DNA from: Streptomyces pseudovenezuelae
GTDB lineage: Bacteria > Actinomycetota > Actinomycetes > Streptomycetales > Streptomycetaceae
Direction of reading: 5' to 3'
DNA length: 64,000 nt
NCBI RefSeq assembly: GCF_001513955.1
Contig: NZ_KQ948150.1
Span: 372,001-436,000, forward strand
The notes under the pieces were generated by a model, which searched no databases, was not told the origin of the DNA, and saw only the letters and a list, made by a program, of their open reading frames with translations. Made by a program: the position numbers and the translations under genes. Shown here one piece after another: positions 25,366 to 33,702 of the stretch; the first letter of the stretch is position 1, and each line of letters starts with the position of its first letter.

Positions 25366-25395
25366 TTGTTTTTTTAGATCGCCTTGAACTATTTT
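25366..25395 (+). promoter_or_regulatory. Candidate promoter (or terminator T-tract) before the GABA-type permease
   Basis: TTGTTT (25366-25371) and TATTTT (25390-25395) are 18 bases apart, a plausible promoter with a leader of about 190 bases. The run of Ts also follows GC-rich potential hairpin sequence (GGCGG 25341-25345 with CCGCC 25354-25358), so an attenuator or the end of a small RNA is the alternative reading. The rest of the gap from 24966 to 25592 shows no gene. Confidence 0.4.
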
Positions 25396-25592
25396 CCTGA
25401 GCGCCACCGGCAGGACCGGTCCCACCGGACCCGCTCGGAGGCCGCGGTCCACCATGCCCGCTCCGTGACCGTGATCGCCACCCACCCCTGCTCCGGCACC
25501 CCGATGCTCCCTCCTGCGCGATCCACGCGGCCACCCAGCCGCCGGAGCCCGCAGGCCCCGTCCCTCGTCCCCACCTGTCCTTGGATGTCGAG

Positions 25593-27047
25593 ATGACCAC
25601 ACGTCCCCCTGTCTCCACCCCCGATCCGGTCACCACCACCAAGAACGACCCGGAAGGTTCAGGCCTGCAGGCCGGCCTGAAGAACCGTCACCTGTCGATG
25701 ATCGCCATCGGCGGTGTCATCGGTGCCGGGCTGTTCGTCGGCTCCGGATCCGGCATCGCCGCCGCCGGCCCCGGCATTCTCGTCTCCTACGCCCTCGTCG
25801 GCGTCCTCGTCGTCCTCGTGATGCGGATGCTCGGCGAGATGGCCGCGGCCAACCCGACCTCCGGCTCGTTCTCCGCCTACGCCGACCGTGCCCTTGGCCG
25901 CTGGGCGGGCTTCACCATCGGCTGGCTGTACTGGTTCTTCTGGGTCGTGGTGCTCGCCGTGGAGGCGACCGCCGGGGCCAAGATCCTGGCCGGATGGATC
26001 CCGGCGGTCCCGCAGTGGGGCTGGGCCCTGATCGTCATGGTCGTCCTGACCGCCACCAACCTGGTCTCGGTCAGCTCCTACGGCGAGTTCGAGTTCTGGT
26101 TCGCGGGCATCAAGGTCGTCGCCATTGCCGCGTTCATCGTGATCGGCGCGCTCGCCATCTTCGGTCTGCTCCCCGGCTCGGACCACCCGGCATCCGGCTT
26201 CTCCAACCTGACCGCTCACGGCGGCTTCCTGCCGAACGGCCCCGGAGCGATCCTCACGGGTGTGCTGATGGTGGTCTTCTCCTTCATGGGCAGCGAGATC
26301 GTCACCCTGGCGGCCGGTGAGACCGCGAACCCGCGGGCCGCGGTCACCAAGGCCACCAACAGCGTGATCTGGCGGATCGCGGTGTTCTACCTGGGCTCGA
26401 TCCTGATCGTGGTGTCGCTGCTGCGCTGGGACGACCCGGCGATCCTCAAGGACGGCTCGTACGTTGCCGCACTGAGCTCCGTCGGCATCCCGCACGCCGC
26501 CCAGATCATGAACGCCATCGTGCTGACCTCCGTGTTGTCCTGCCTCAACTCCGGTCTGTACACGGCGTCCCGCATGGCCTTCTCGCTGGGCCGCCGCAGC
26601 GACGCGCCGGCCGCGTTCGGCAGGACCACATCCCGCGGAGTGCCGCAGTCGGCCATCCTCGCCTCCGTGGTCTTCGGCTTCGTCGCGGTCGCCTTCAACT
26701 ACCTGTGGCCGGACACAGTCTTCCAGTTCCTGCTCAACGCCTCCGGCGCGATCGCTCTGTTCGTCTGGCTGGTGATCTGCTTCTCCCAGCTGCGGATGCG
26801 CAAGATCATCCAGCGGGAGTCGCCGGAGAAGCTGGTCGTCAGGATGTGGCTGTACCCCTACCTGACCTGGGCCACCATCGCCCTGATCACGTTCGTACTG
26901 GGCTACATGCTGACCGACACCGCCGACGGCGGCGGCCGTGACCAGGTGGTCCTGTCCACCCTGGTGGCTCTGGCCGTGGTGGCCTTCGCGCTGGTCCGAG
27001 GACGCCTGGAACGGAAGGTCCGGCAGGACGAGGTCATCCCCTCGTAG
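25593..27047 (+). CDS. Amino-acid permease, GABA/aromatic (AAT) type
   Basis: I take ATG 25593 (MTTRPPVST); a TTG four codons upstream is possible and neither has a strong ribosome site. The 484 residues have twelve membrane helices. GLKNRHLSMIAIGGVIGAGLFVGSG near residue 27 and the downstream EMAAANPTSGSFSAYADRALG are signatures of the amino-acid transporter family that includes GabP, AroP and AnsP proton symporters. FSFMGSEIVTLAAGETANPR marks helix 6. The closest type appears to be GABA permease, but specificity is uncertain. A 13-bp hairpin terminator follows the gene. Confidence 0.9.
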   Translation: MTTRPPVSTPDPVTTTKNDPEGSGLQAGLKNRHLSMIAIGGVIGAGLFVGSGSGIAAAGPGILVSYALVGVLVVLVMRMLGEMAAANPTSGSFSAYADRALGRWAGFTIGWLYWFFWVVVLAVEATAGAKILAGWIPAVPQWGWALIVMVVLTATNLVSVSSYGEFEFWFAGIKVVAIAAFIVIGALAIFGLLPGSDHPASGFSNLTAHGGFLPNGPGAILTGVLMVVFSFMGSEIVTLAAGETANPRAAVTKATNSVIWRIAVFYLGSILIVVSLLRWDDPAILKDGSYVAALSSVGIPHAAQIMNAIVLTSVLSCLNSGLYTASRMAFSLGRRSDAPAAFGRTTSRGVPQSAILASVVFGFVAVAFNYLWPDTVFQFLLNASGAIALFVWLVICFSQLRMRKIIQRESPEKLVVRMWLYPYLTWATIALITFVLGYMLTDTADGGGRDQVVLSTLVALAVVAFALVRGRLERKVRQDEVIPS

Positions 27048-27081
27048 CAGCCAGGGCCGTTCCACGGCCGTCTCCTGCTCG

Positions 27082-27115
27082 CCGGTGACGCGGCTCTCCC
27101 GCCGCGTCACCGGCT
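27082..27115. terminator. 13-bp hairpin terminator between convergent genes
   Basis: GCCGGTGACGCGG (27082-27094) pairs perfectly with CCGCGTCACCGGC (27103-27115) over an 8-base loop, followed by TTTGT. It lies 35 bp after the permease stop and 54 bp beyond the end of the opposing kinase gene, so it can serve both. Confidence 0.8.
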
Positions 27116-27168
27116 TTGTGGCTGCGCTACGTCGTCGGCGGGGGGGAGCTGCCACGGGGTTCGGCCGG

Positions 27169-27864
27169 TCAAGGCCGGCCGGGCGTCAGTTCGAGCACCA
27201 GTCTCGTGGCCTCATCGAGGAGAGAGGTCTCGCTCTCGCTCATGGACGGATCGGCTGCCCGCCTCTTCCTGGCTTCCGTGAGGGGTCCGCGACCGGTGTT
27301 CCGTACGGCGACCGCGGGACCGCGGTGGGTGAGCAGCGAGGCGAGCACCGCGCGGGCCGGTGCGGCCAGGGCGGTGGTGTCGACGGCGACCTGGGCCAGG
27401 ATCAGGGACGACATTGCCCAGTCCAGTCCGGGTGCCCCTTCCTCGCTGTTGCACCAGTCGATCACCATGGGACCGCCCGCTGTGAGCATCACGTTGTCCG
27501 GGTGCAGGTCGAGGTGGAGGATCCGGTGGGTGGGCTCGGCGGAGGCCCGTGCGGGTACGGAGTGCAGGCGGTGCAGCAGGCCGGCGAGCACCGATCCTGC
27601 TTCCTCGGCCGTGATCGTGCCCAGCAGGAGTGCCCGCAGCATGGACGGGCCGTGCAGCCGCTGCATCACGAGGTCGGTGCGGGGCACCGTGCCCATGGGG
27701 TCCCGGGCTCGTGGCACGGGGTAGCCGCGCTCCGCGAGGTAGGTCAGTACGGCGGCTTCGGCGGTGGCGTCGCCGCCGTCCCGGTACCGGCGAAGGACCC
27801 ACTGGTCATCGATGGCGAACACGTCGGCGGTGCGGCCGGAACCGAGTAACTCACCCGTCTGCAT
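27169..27864 (-). CDS. APH/choline-kinase-fold phosphotransferase
   Basis: The start is ATG 27864; 231 residues, shorter than most aminoglycoside phosphotransferases. It keeps the kinase core: a nucleotide-binding start (GELLGSGRTADVF), the catalytic loop LHLDLHPDNVML (catalytic Asp and metal-binding Asn) and the metal-binding Asp in MVIDWCNSEEG. The family phosphorylates small molecules such as aminoglycosides, choline or metabolites. Nothing indicates actual antibiotic resistance, and a housekeeping or damage-repair kinase is equally likely. It is last in a minus-strand run after the HAD and sirtuin genes (90-bp gap). Confidence 0.82.
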   Translation of the reverse strand: MQTGELLGSGRTADVFAIDDQWVLRRYRDGGDATAEAAVLTYLAERGYPVPRARDPMGTVPRTDLVMQRLHGPSMLRALLLGTITAEEAGSVLAGLLHRLHSVPARASAEPTHRILHLDLHPDNVMLTAGGPMVIDWCNSEEGAPGLDWAMSSLILAQVAVDTTALAAPARAVLASLLTHRGPAVAVRNTGRGPLTEARKRRAADPSMSESETSLLDEATRLVLELTPGRP

Positions 27865-27954
27865 GACCGGACTCCAATGGTCGAGAAGGACTGGACGGGT
27901 CGAGGACGGCCCGTATGCGCACCAGCCGACGTTGCTGCCGTCGCACGCGCATTG

Positions 27955-28866
27955 TCACGTCCCGGGCCAGGGGGTCATCTGCCCGTCGGCGGGAAGGTTC
28001 AACGCGTCTGCGACAGCGGACAGGGCGGGACCCAGCGGCAGGCTGACGCGGGTGTGGGCGAGCTGGTCACCTCGGGTGGGGTCCCGGTTGACGATGAGGA
28101 CCTGCTTGTCCGCCTGAGCCGCCTGGCGGACGAACCTGAGTCCGGACATCACCGTGAGCGAGGACCCCAGCACCAGCACGGATCTCGCCGTACGGACCAG
28201 TTGGCGGCAGTGCTCGATGCGTGCCGCGGGCACTGTCTCGCCGAAGAACACCACGTCGGGCTTGAGGACGCCGCCGCAGTCCACGCAGGGCAGCACACGG
28301 AAGTCGGCGACCTGTTCGTCGGAGAGGTCGGCGTCACCGTCGGGGTTGATGCCCGCGGCCACCGGTGCGAAGGCCGCATTGGCCTCCTCCAGCCGTACGG
28401 CGAGGTCACGGCGTGAAGTGAGGGCGCCGCAGGCCAGACACCGCACTCTCGCCAGACTCCCGTGCAGTTCCACGACCCCCTCGGCTCCGCCGGCCTGGTG
28501 CAGGCCGTCGACGTTCTGGGTGATCACGCCCGAGAGCAGACCGTGCCGGGCGAACGTCGCGACGGCTCGGTGTCCGGCATTGGGGCGCGCGCGGCCGAAG
28601 GTGCGCCATCCGAGATGGCTGCGTGCCCAGTACCGGCGCCGCGCCTGCGGGCCGGCGGTGAAGTCCTGGTACGTCATCGGGGTGTGCCGAGTCAGACTTC
28701 CGCCCTCGCCCCGGTAGGCGGGGATGCCCGACTCCGTGGAGATGCCCGCCCCGGTCAGCACCAGCACACCGCCGGCGCTCAGCGCGTCGACCACCGGCCG
28801 GAGGTCGGTGGTGCCCGGCGGCAGGTCCGGGGGAGGAGTCCAGTGAAGTGTGGGACGGGTCCGCAT
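27955..28866 (-). CDS. Sir2-family NAD-dependent protein deacylase
   Basis: I start at ATG 28866 (MRTRPTLHW), giving 303 residues. Sirtuin motifs are complete: VLTGAGISTESGIPAYRG binds NAD, TQNVDGLHQAGG and ELHGS carry the catalytic His, the structural zinc site is CLACG with CVDCGG, and the loops PDVVFFGE and LGSSLTV lie further on. Sirtuins remove acyl groups from lysines using NAD and produce O-acyl-ADP-ribose and nicotinamide. The zinc-site insertion (about residues 145-200) is slightly long, as in class II (SIRT4-like) members. It sits between the HAD and kinase genes on the same strand. Confidence 0.93.
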   Translation of the reverse strand: MRTRPTLHWTPPPDLPPGTTDLRPVVDALSAGGVLVLTGAGISTESGIPAYRGEGGSLTRHTPMTYQDFTAGPQARRRYWARSHLGWRTFGRARPNAGHRAVATFARHGLLSGVITQNVDGLHQAGGAEGVVELHGSLARVRCLACGALTSRRDLAVRLEEANAAFAPVAAGINPDGDADLSDEQVADFRVLPCVDCGGVLKPDVVFFGETVPAARIEHCRQLVRTARSVLVLGSSLTVMSGLRFVRQAAQADKQVLIVNRDPTRGDQLAHTRVSLPLGPALSAVADALNLPADGQMTPWPGT

Positions 28867-28933
28867 GCGTGCCAGGGTACGAAACCCGGCCCGCCTCGCC
28901 CGTCGGGTGGATCGCCGGAGCCCGCCGCCAGTG

Positions 28934-29581
28934 TCATGCCGCGTCCTGGTCGAGCAGATAGCCGACTGCCTCGACGACGTCATCGACCGTGTGGTGCGGT
29001 GTCACCAGTCCCTCGGGCCAGGGGCGGCCGGTGACCCAGATGGTGCGCAGTCCGGCGTCGTGGCCGCCGACGATGTCGGTCTCGGGGTTGTCGCCGGTCA
29101 TCCAGTCCCCGCGCGTGAGCTGCGTTCCGCACCGTGCGGCGGCGAGCTCGAAGAGCCGCGGGTCGGGCTTGCGGATGTCGATGTCGCCGGACGCGGCGAT
29201 CCCGTCGATCAGGTCGGAGAGGCCGGTGGCGTGGATCTTGGCCCGCTGGATGTCACTGGCACCGTTCGTGGCGACAGCGATGCTCCAGCCCGCCTCCTTG
29301 AGACGCTCCAGGCTGTGGAGGACGGCCGGACGGCAGTGCATGGAGGCCGCCATTCGGTCGATGTAGACCCGCCACAGGTGGTCGGCGCTCTCGCCGACGG
29401 AGAAGGTGGCGCGCAGCCGGTCGAAGTCACCGCGCTCGGCATAATCGGCCAGTTCGGTCAGCAGCCACTGTTCGATCTCGGGGCCGTAGCCGTGGTCCTG
29501 GCTCAGGGAGGTGATGGCATCGGCGAAGGCACCGGTGCGGTCGACCAGGGTGCCGTCCAGATCGAAGATCGCGAGTCTCAC
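28934..29581 (-). CDS. HAD-superfamily phosphatase
   Basis: GTG 29581 is chosen because it places the catalytic motif at the usual distance from the N-terminus; no strong ribosome site is visible. The 215 residues show motif I FDLDGTLVD (nucleophile Asp and acid/base Asp), a helical cap, motif II ATNG, the motif III lysine in RKPDPRLF and motif IV TGDNPETDIVGGHDAGLRTIWV. This is the phosphoglycolate-phosphatase-like group, hydrolysing small phosphoesters in the cytoplasm. It is first in a minus-strand set followed by the sirtuin (67-bp gap) and the kinase. Confidence 0.9.
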   Translation of the reverse strand: MRLAIFDLDGTLVDRTGAFADAITSLSQDHGYGPEIEQWLLTELADYAERGDFDRLRATFSVGESADHLWRVYIDRMAASMHCRPAVLHSLERLKEAGWSIAVATNGASDIQRAKIHATGLSDLIDGIAASGDIDIRKPDPRLFELAAARCGTQLTRGDWMTGDNPETDIVGGHDAGLRTIWVTGRPWPEGLVTPHHTVDDVVEAVGYLLDQDAA

Positions 29582-29718
29582 GATGACGGACCCTACTTGC
29601 TGTGGCGAGCAACCGGTATGGGCCCTCCCTGCTTGGAGCTCCGGCCGATGCGCGGTGCGTGGGCCGAAGGCGCCCGAGGCCAGGGCAAGGACCGCGCCGG
29701 ACCCGCGCCAGGCCGGTG

Positions 29719-30972
29719 TCACACGTCCAGCGTCGCGGGGGCGCGGTCGCGGGTGTCGGCGGCGGGGGCGATCAGGATGGCGGAGGCGACGAACACCAGA
29801 ACCGCGACCATGGCGCTGCGCAGTCCGTAGTGGTCCCCCAGGAAGCCGAGGGCCGGCGGGCCGACGAGGAAGGCGACGTAGCCGATGATGGCGACCAGGG
29901 AGACGCGCGCGGTCTGGTCGGGGCCCGAGTCGCCGGCCGCCGACAGGGCCACCGGGAAGCCGAGCGAGGCCCCGAGTCCCCAGAAGAGAACGGAGGCGGC
30001 CGCGACGGCCGCGTTGTCCGAGAAGATCACGAGGACGAGTCCGAGGGCGCCGGAGACGGCGCTCGCTCGCAGCACGGTGGCGCGGCCGAAACGGACCAGG
30101 AAGAACGTGCCGCAGAAGCGCCCGAGGGTCATCGCGGCGGCGAACCCGACGTAGGCGAGCGAGCCGGCTGCGGCGTTCAGGCCGTGGCCGTCCACCATGA
30201 GGAGCGGCAGCCAGTCGTTGGCCGCTCCCTCGGCCAGGGCCATGGCCAGCACGATGGCGCCGATGAGAAGCAGTTTGCGGTCCTTCCAGACCTGCGGCCC
30301 CGCCTGTCGGGTCGTACCGGAAGTCGGCGGCCGTGTGCTGAGGCCGACGCCCGTCGGCAGGGCGCGGGAGGCATGGATCAGCATGCCGGTGGCGGCGAGT
30401 GTGATGGCGGCGAGGTGCCAGTGAACGGGGATGTCCGCGGCCGTGGCGGTCATCCCGACGAGGCCTCCGACCACCGTGCCCAGGCTGAAACAGCCGTGCA
30501 GCGTGGGCAGAACCGGCGCCCCGGTGATGCGCTCCACGTCGGCACCGTCCACGTTCACCGCCACTTCGCCCGACCCCATGCCCGCGCCGAACAGGAAGAG
30601 CCCGGCTGTCACCAGGGGGGCGGACGGAACGGCGCTGCCGGCGCCGATGACGATGGTGCCCGAGATGATCAGGGAAGTGCCGAGCACGATCACGGGCCGG
30701 GTGCCGAGGCGTTCCACGAAGCGGCCGGAACACAGGATGCCGATCATGGATCCCACGGAGAGGCCGAACAGGATCAGCCCCATCTCGGCGGTGGAGACCT
30801 CCAGTTGGTCCCGCACGTCGGGAGTGCGTGTGACCCAGGAGGACATGGCGATACCTGGGAGGAAGAAGAACAGGTAGAGGGCTTGGCGGCGCCGGCGCAC
30901 GGCGGGGTCTGTCAAGAGAAGGCTCCGCGGGGCTCGGAAGAATGGGCGGGTGGCGGCGGGCCCCGCATCCAT
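29719..30972 (-). CDS. Major facilitator superfamily transporter
   Basis: ATG 30972 begins MDAGPAATRPFFR; 417 residues. Twelve membrane helices are present, with the MFS loop 2-3 motif GRFVERLGTRPVIVLG and a matching GRFCGTFFLVRFGRAT in the second half. The pattern PGIAMSSWVTRTPDVRDQL near the N-terminus is typical of the fucose-permease-like/YbjJ group found in actinobacteria. Substrate and direction are unknown. A TACATT box about a dozen bases upstream of the ATG could be a -10 for a short leader. The next upstream gene on the strand, the DHA2 exporter, is separated by a hairpin. Confidence 0.88.
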   Translation of the reverse strand: MDAGPAATRPFFRAPRSLLLTDPAVRRRRQALYLFFFLPGIAMSSWVTRTPDVRDQLEVSTAEMGLILFGLSVGSMIGILCSGRFVERLGTRPVIVLGTSLIISGTIVIGAGSAVPSAPLVTAGLFLFGAGMGSGEVAVNVDGADVERITGAPVLPTLHGCFSLGTVVGGLVGMTATAADIPVHWHLAAITLAATGMLIHASRALPTGVGLSTRPPTSGTTRQAGPQVWKDRKLLLIGAIVLAMALAEGAANDWLPLLMVDGHGLNAAAGSLAYVGFAAAMTLGRFCGTFFLVRFGRATVLRASAVSGALGLVLVIFSDNAAVAAASVLFWGLGASLGFPVALSAAGDSGPDQTARVSLVAIIGYVAFLVGPPALGFLGDHYGLRSAMVAVLVFVASAILIAPAADTRDRAPATLDV

Positions 30973-31138
30973 CGGATATGCACAAATGTACGAGGCGGAC
31001 CACGCGGATGACCAGTGGCGACCGGCGCCGACCGTGGCTCCCGACTCCTCGACGCCACCGCAGGGGCGGGGGCCGTTGTGCCGGATCCCGCTGCCGCTCC
31101 CGACGACGACGGGGCCGCCGCGGCCGTCGCGCGGGCAT

Positions 31139-31180
31139 CGTGAGCCGCTGCGCCTGAGGATCCGGTCGCAGCGGCTCACG
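31139..31180 (-). terminator. Perfect 14-bp hairpin after the DHA2 exporter gene
   Basis: CGTGAGCCGCTGCG (31139-31152) is the reverse complement of CGCAGCGGCTCACG (31167-31180), with a 14-base loop. It lies 26 bp beyond the exporter stop on the minus strand, so it should end that transcript before the next MFS gene. Confidence 0.78.
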
Positions 31181-31205
31181 GTGGATACGGCGACCCGCAC
31201 CGGTC

Positions 31206-32813
31206 TCAGGAAACCTTTGCGGGCTCCCGTGCGGCATCTGCCGCTTCCTCCTGGCGCTGTGTCTCGGCGGCCTTCCGGCCGGGGAGGACGACCAGGACGA
31301 TCAGGGCGCCGGCGGCCATGATGATCCCGCCGATGAGGCTGGTGTGCGCGACGCCGTGGGCGAAGGACTCGTTGACCGCGTCGACCAGGGCCTGGGCCTG
31401 CTGGGGGCCGCCGTTCGGGGCCTTCGCCACCTGGTCGGCGACCGCCAGGCCGGCACCGACCGACTCCTTGGCGGTGTCCAGGGTGGCCGCCGGAAGATGG
31501 CCGCCGACCAGGTCGGTCAGCTTGTCCTTGTAGGTGGTGCCCAGGAGTGAGCCCAGTACGGCGATGCCCAGGGCGCCGCCCAGTTCCAGCGAGGTGTCGT
31601 TGGCGCCGCCGCCGACGCCCAGTTCGGACTCGGGGAAGGAACCCATGATCGTGTCGGTGGCGGGGGACACGCTCAGGCCGGTCGCGAAGCCGAGCAGCAG
31701 CAGGGAGGGCAGGAAGTCGGTGTAGGTCGAGCTCCTGTCGATCTGGGTGAGCAGGAAAACGCCCACGGCGCCGAGGACCATGCCGGGCAGGACCATCGCC
31801 TTCACCCCGAGCCTGGGGGCCAGCTTTCCGGTGACCGCGGCGCCGACGAACACGGCTCCGGCCAGCGGCAGCAGTCGTATGCCGGTCTCCAGGGCGTTGT
31901 AGCCGAGCACGAACTGGAGGAACTGGGTGGAGTAGTAGATCGAGCCGAAGGTGCCGAAGAAGAAGAACAGGACGGCGAGCATGGAGCCGCTGAAGGCGCG
32001 CTGGGTGAACTTGCGGACGTCCAGCATCGGGTGCGGGTGCCTCAGCTCCCACAGGGTGAAGGCCACGAAGCCCACGCCGGCGATCACGGCCGCGGCGATG
32101 GGGGCCTTCCCCCAGCCGAAGTGCGGGCCCTCGATGATGGCGTACACCAGCGAGGCGACGGAGATGATCGACAGCAGGCCGCCGACGTAGTCGATCCGGC
32201 CCATGTGCGCTGCCTTCGACGGGGGCACCAGGACGAACGCGCCGAGGACGGCGACGACCGCGATGGGCACGTTGATCAGGAAGGTCGAGCCCCAGGCGTG
32301 GTTCTCCAGCAGCCAGCCGGCCAGCAGCGGGCCGAGGGCGATCGCCAGGCCGGAGGTGGCGGTCCACGCGGTGATGGCCCGAGTGCGCTCCCGCTTCGGG
32401 AAGATCGCGACCAGCAGGGACAGCGTGGCCGGCATCACCACGGCGGCACCGACGCCCATGATCGCGCGGGCTGCGATGACCAGGCCGGTCTGGTCGACCA
32501 TGCTGCCCATCACCGAGCCGCCCGCGAAGACCAGCAGTCCCACGACGAGGGCGCCGCGGCGGCTGTACTTGTCGCCGATCGCGCCGAGCAGCAGCATCAG
32601 CGCGGCGTAGGGGACGGTGTAGCCGTCGATGACCCACTGCAGGTCGCTGCTGCTCAGCGACAGGTCGGTCGTCATGTCGGGGGCGGCGACGATCAGGGAC
32701 GTGTTGGCCATCACCACGATCAGCAGGCTCAGGCACAGCACGATCAGCGCCCACCACCGCCGTGGATACGGCTCCGTCATCTTCTCGACCGGTGTGTTCG
32801 AGATGAGCGGCAT
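31206..32813 (-). CDS. DHA2-family (EmrB/QacA-type) multidrug efflux MFS protein
   Basis: ATG 32813 follows AGGAGC by about seven bases; 535 residues and about fourteen membrane helices, the usual size for the drug:H+ antiporter-2 family. It shows motif A (GAIGDKYSRRGALVVG), the helix-4 basic motif ARAIMGVGAAVVMPATLSL, and the motif C-like stretch AITAWTATSGLAIALGPLLAGWLL. It exports hydrophobic or cationic compounds using the proton gradient. It diverges from a TetR gene at 33007 across three TTGC-N10-GCAA sites, the standard repressor-pump arrangement. The charged C-terminal tail is ordinary for the family. Confidence 0.93.
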   Translation of the reverse strand: MPLISNTPVEKMTEPYPRRWWALIVLCLSLLIVVMANTSLIVAAPDMTTDLSLSSSDLQWVIDGYTVPYAALMLLLGAIGDKYSRRGALVVGLLVFAGGSVMGSMVDQTGLVIAARAIMGVGAAVVMPATLSLLVAIFPKRERTRAITAWTATSGLAIALGPLLAGWLLENHAWGSTFLINVPIAVVAVLGAFVLVPPSKAAHMGRIDYVGGLLSIISVASLVYAIIEGPHFGWGKAPIAAAVIAGVGFVAFTLWELRHPHPMLDVRKFTQRAFSGSMLAVLFFFFGTFGSIYYSTQFLQFVLGYNALETGIRLLPLAGAVFVGAAVTGKLAPRLGVKAMVLPGMVLGAVGVFLLTQIDRSSTYTDFLPSLLLLGFATGLSVSPATDTIMGSFPESELGVGGGANDTSLELGGALGIAVLGSLLGTTYKDKLTDLVGGHLPAATLDTAKESVGAGLAVADQVAKAPNGGPQQAQALVDAVNESFAHGVAHTSLIGGIIMAAGALIVLVVLPGRKAAETQRQEEAADAAREPAKVS

Positions 32814-32902
32814 CGAAAGCTCCTAAGGGGTTTGGCGACAGCGCCTGGGGAGGGCGGGAGGTGCGCGGACGCGCCCCGGGCCCGGGGTCGGGCGACGGTT
32901 AC

Positions 32903-32972
32903 TTGCCCATTGATGTGCAGGCTAGTTTATTGCCCGTCGGTGTGCAAGTATTAGTTGCTCCCTGATGTGCAA
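32903..32972. promoter_or_regulatory. Three tandem TTGC-N10-GCAA operators between pump and TetR genes
   Basis: Sites of 18 bp lie at 32903-32920 (ends GCAG), 32930-32947 and 32955-32972. Their starts are 27 and 25 bp apart, and the right halves share (A/G)TGTGCA. The second and third have perfect 4-bp arms; the third extends to six bases with one mismatch. They lie in the 193-bp divergent promoter region, so a TetR dimer at each site could control both genes. Confidence 0.72.
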
Positions 32973-33006
32973 GTAACTCTCGCTCCTGCTGACCGGAGGT
33001 TCCGCA

Positions 33007-33630
33007 GTGACCGACACATCCGTCCGGCTCAGCCCCCGGCAGGACCGGGCACTCACCACGCGGAACCGCATTCTCGAAGCGGCCAGGCAGCAACTGGGCC
33101 GCGAGCCCGACAGCAGCCTGGGCGACATCGCCGTGGCCGCCGACGTGTCACGGCGGACCGTCTACGGCCACTTCGCCGGACGGTCCGCACTCGTCGAGGG
33201 GCTCGTCGACGATGCGGCGAGGGCACTGCGCGCCGCCCTCGCCCCCGTCGCGCTTCCGGCGACCGACGCCGTCACATCCATGGCGCGGTTCGTCCGCACC
33301 CTCTGGCCGGTGGGGGACAGGTGCCGCATGCTGCTCTCCCTCGCGCCCCAGGATCTGGAAGCGGAACAGGTCGACTGCCTGCTCGCCCCTGCCCGCGACC
33401 TGGTGACGGCGATCATCACCGAAGGCCAGCGGCAGGGTGTCTTCCATGCCGGCATTCCGCCGCAGGCAATGGGCCGTGCCGTCGAGGCGCAGGTTCTCGC
33501 GCTCCTCGACTGCGTCAACTCCGGTGCCTGGACCGACGACGGCACCCGCACCGCCACCGCCGTACTCATCGCGGTGGGGGTCGACGGCGACCTCGCCGCC
33601 ACCCACGCCCGCCGGCACCTGAGGGCCTGA
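33007..33630 (+). CDS. TetR-family regulator of the divergent efflux pump
   Basis: GTG 33007 starts a 207-residue protein, with CCGGAGG about ten bases upstream. The TetR DNA-binding domain is at about 20-65: TRNRILEAARQQLG, then SLGDIAVAADVSRRTVYGHFAGRSALV. The ligand domain contains FVRTLWPVGDRCRML, a segment nearly repeated in the TetR protein at 34741, so the two are paralogues. It diverges from the DHA2 exporter across three operators and is very likely its repressor, with the exported drug as inducer. A lipid-binding protein gene follows in the same direction. Confidence 0.92.
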   Translation: MTDTSVRLSPRQDRALTTRNRILEAARQQLGREPDSSLGDIAVAADVSRRTVYGHFAGRSALVEGLVDDAARALRAALAPVALPATDAVTSMARFVRTLWPVGDRCRMLLSLAPQDLEAEQVDCLLAPARDLVTAIITEGQRQGVFHAGIPPQAMGRAVEAQVLALLDCVNSGAWTDDGTRTATAVLIAVGVDGDLAATHARRHLRA

Positions 33631-33702
33631 AGCCTCCGTCCCCAGCAGGAACCGGTGACCGTCCGCGCTTGCGACGGCCGAGATCACATCCCAGAGGAAG
33701 TC

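Noticed and set aside
25338..25375. Intrinsic terminator of a plus-strand gene
   Set aside because: No plus-strand gene precedes it for over 2.6 kb, and the T-run also forms a good -35 element; kept only as an alternative reading of the promoter.
29719..32757. A single open frame of about 1,000 codons that would fuse the two MFS transporters
   Set aside because: Its first part is an out-of-frame shadow of the DHA2 gene, and the frame crosses a 14-bp terminator hairpin; only the part from 30972 encodes an MFS protein.
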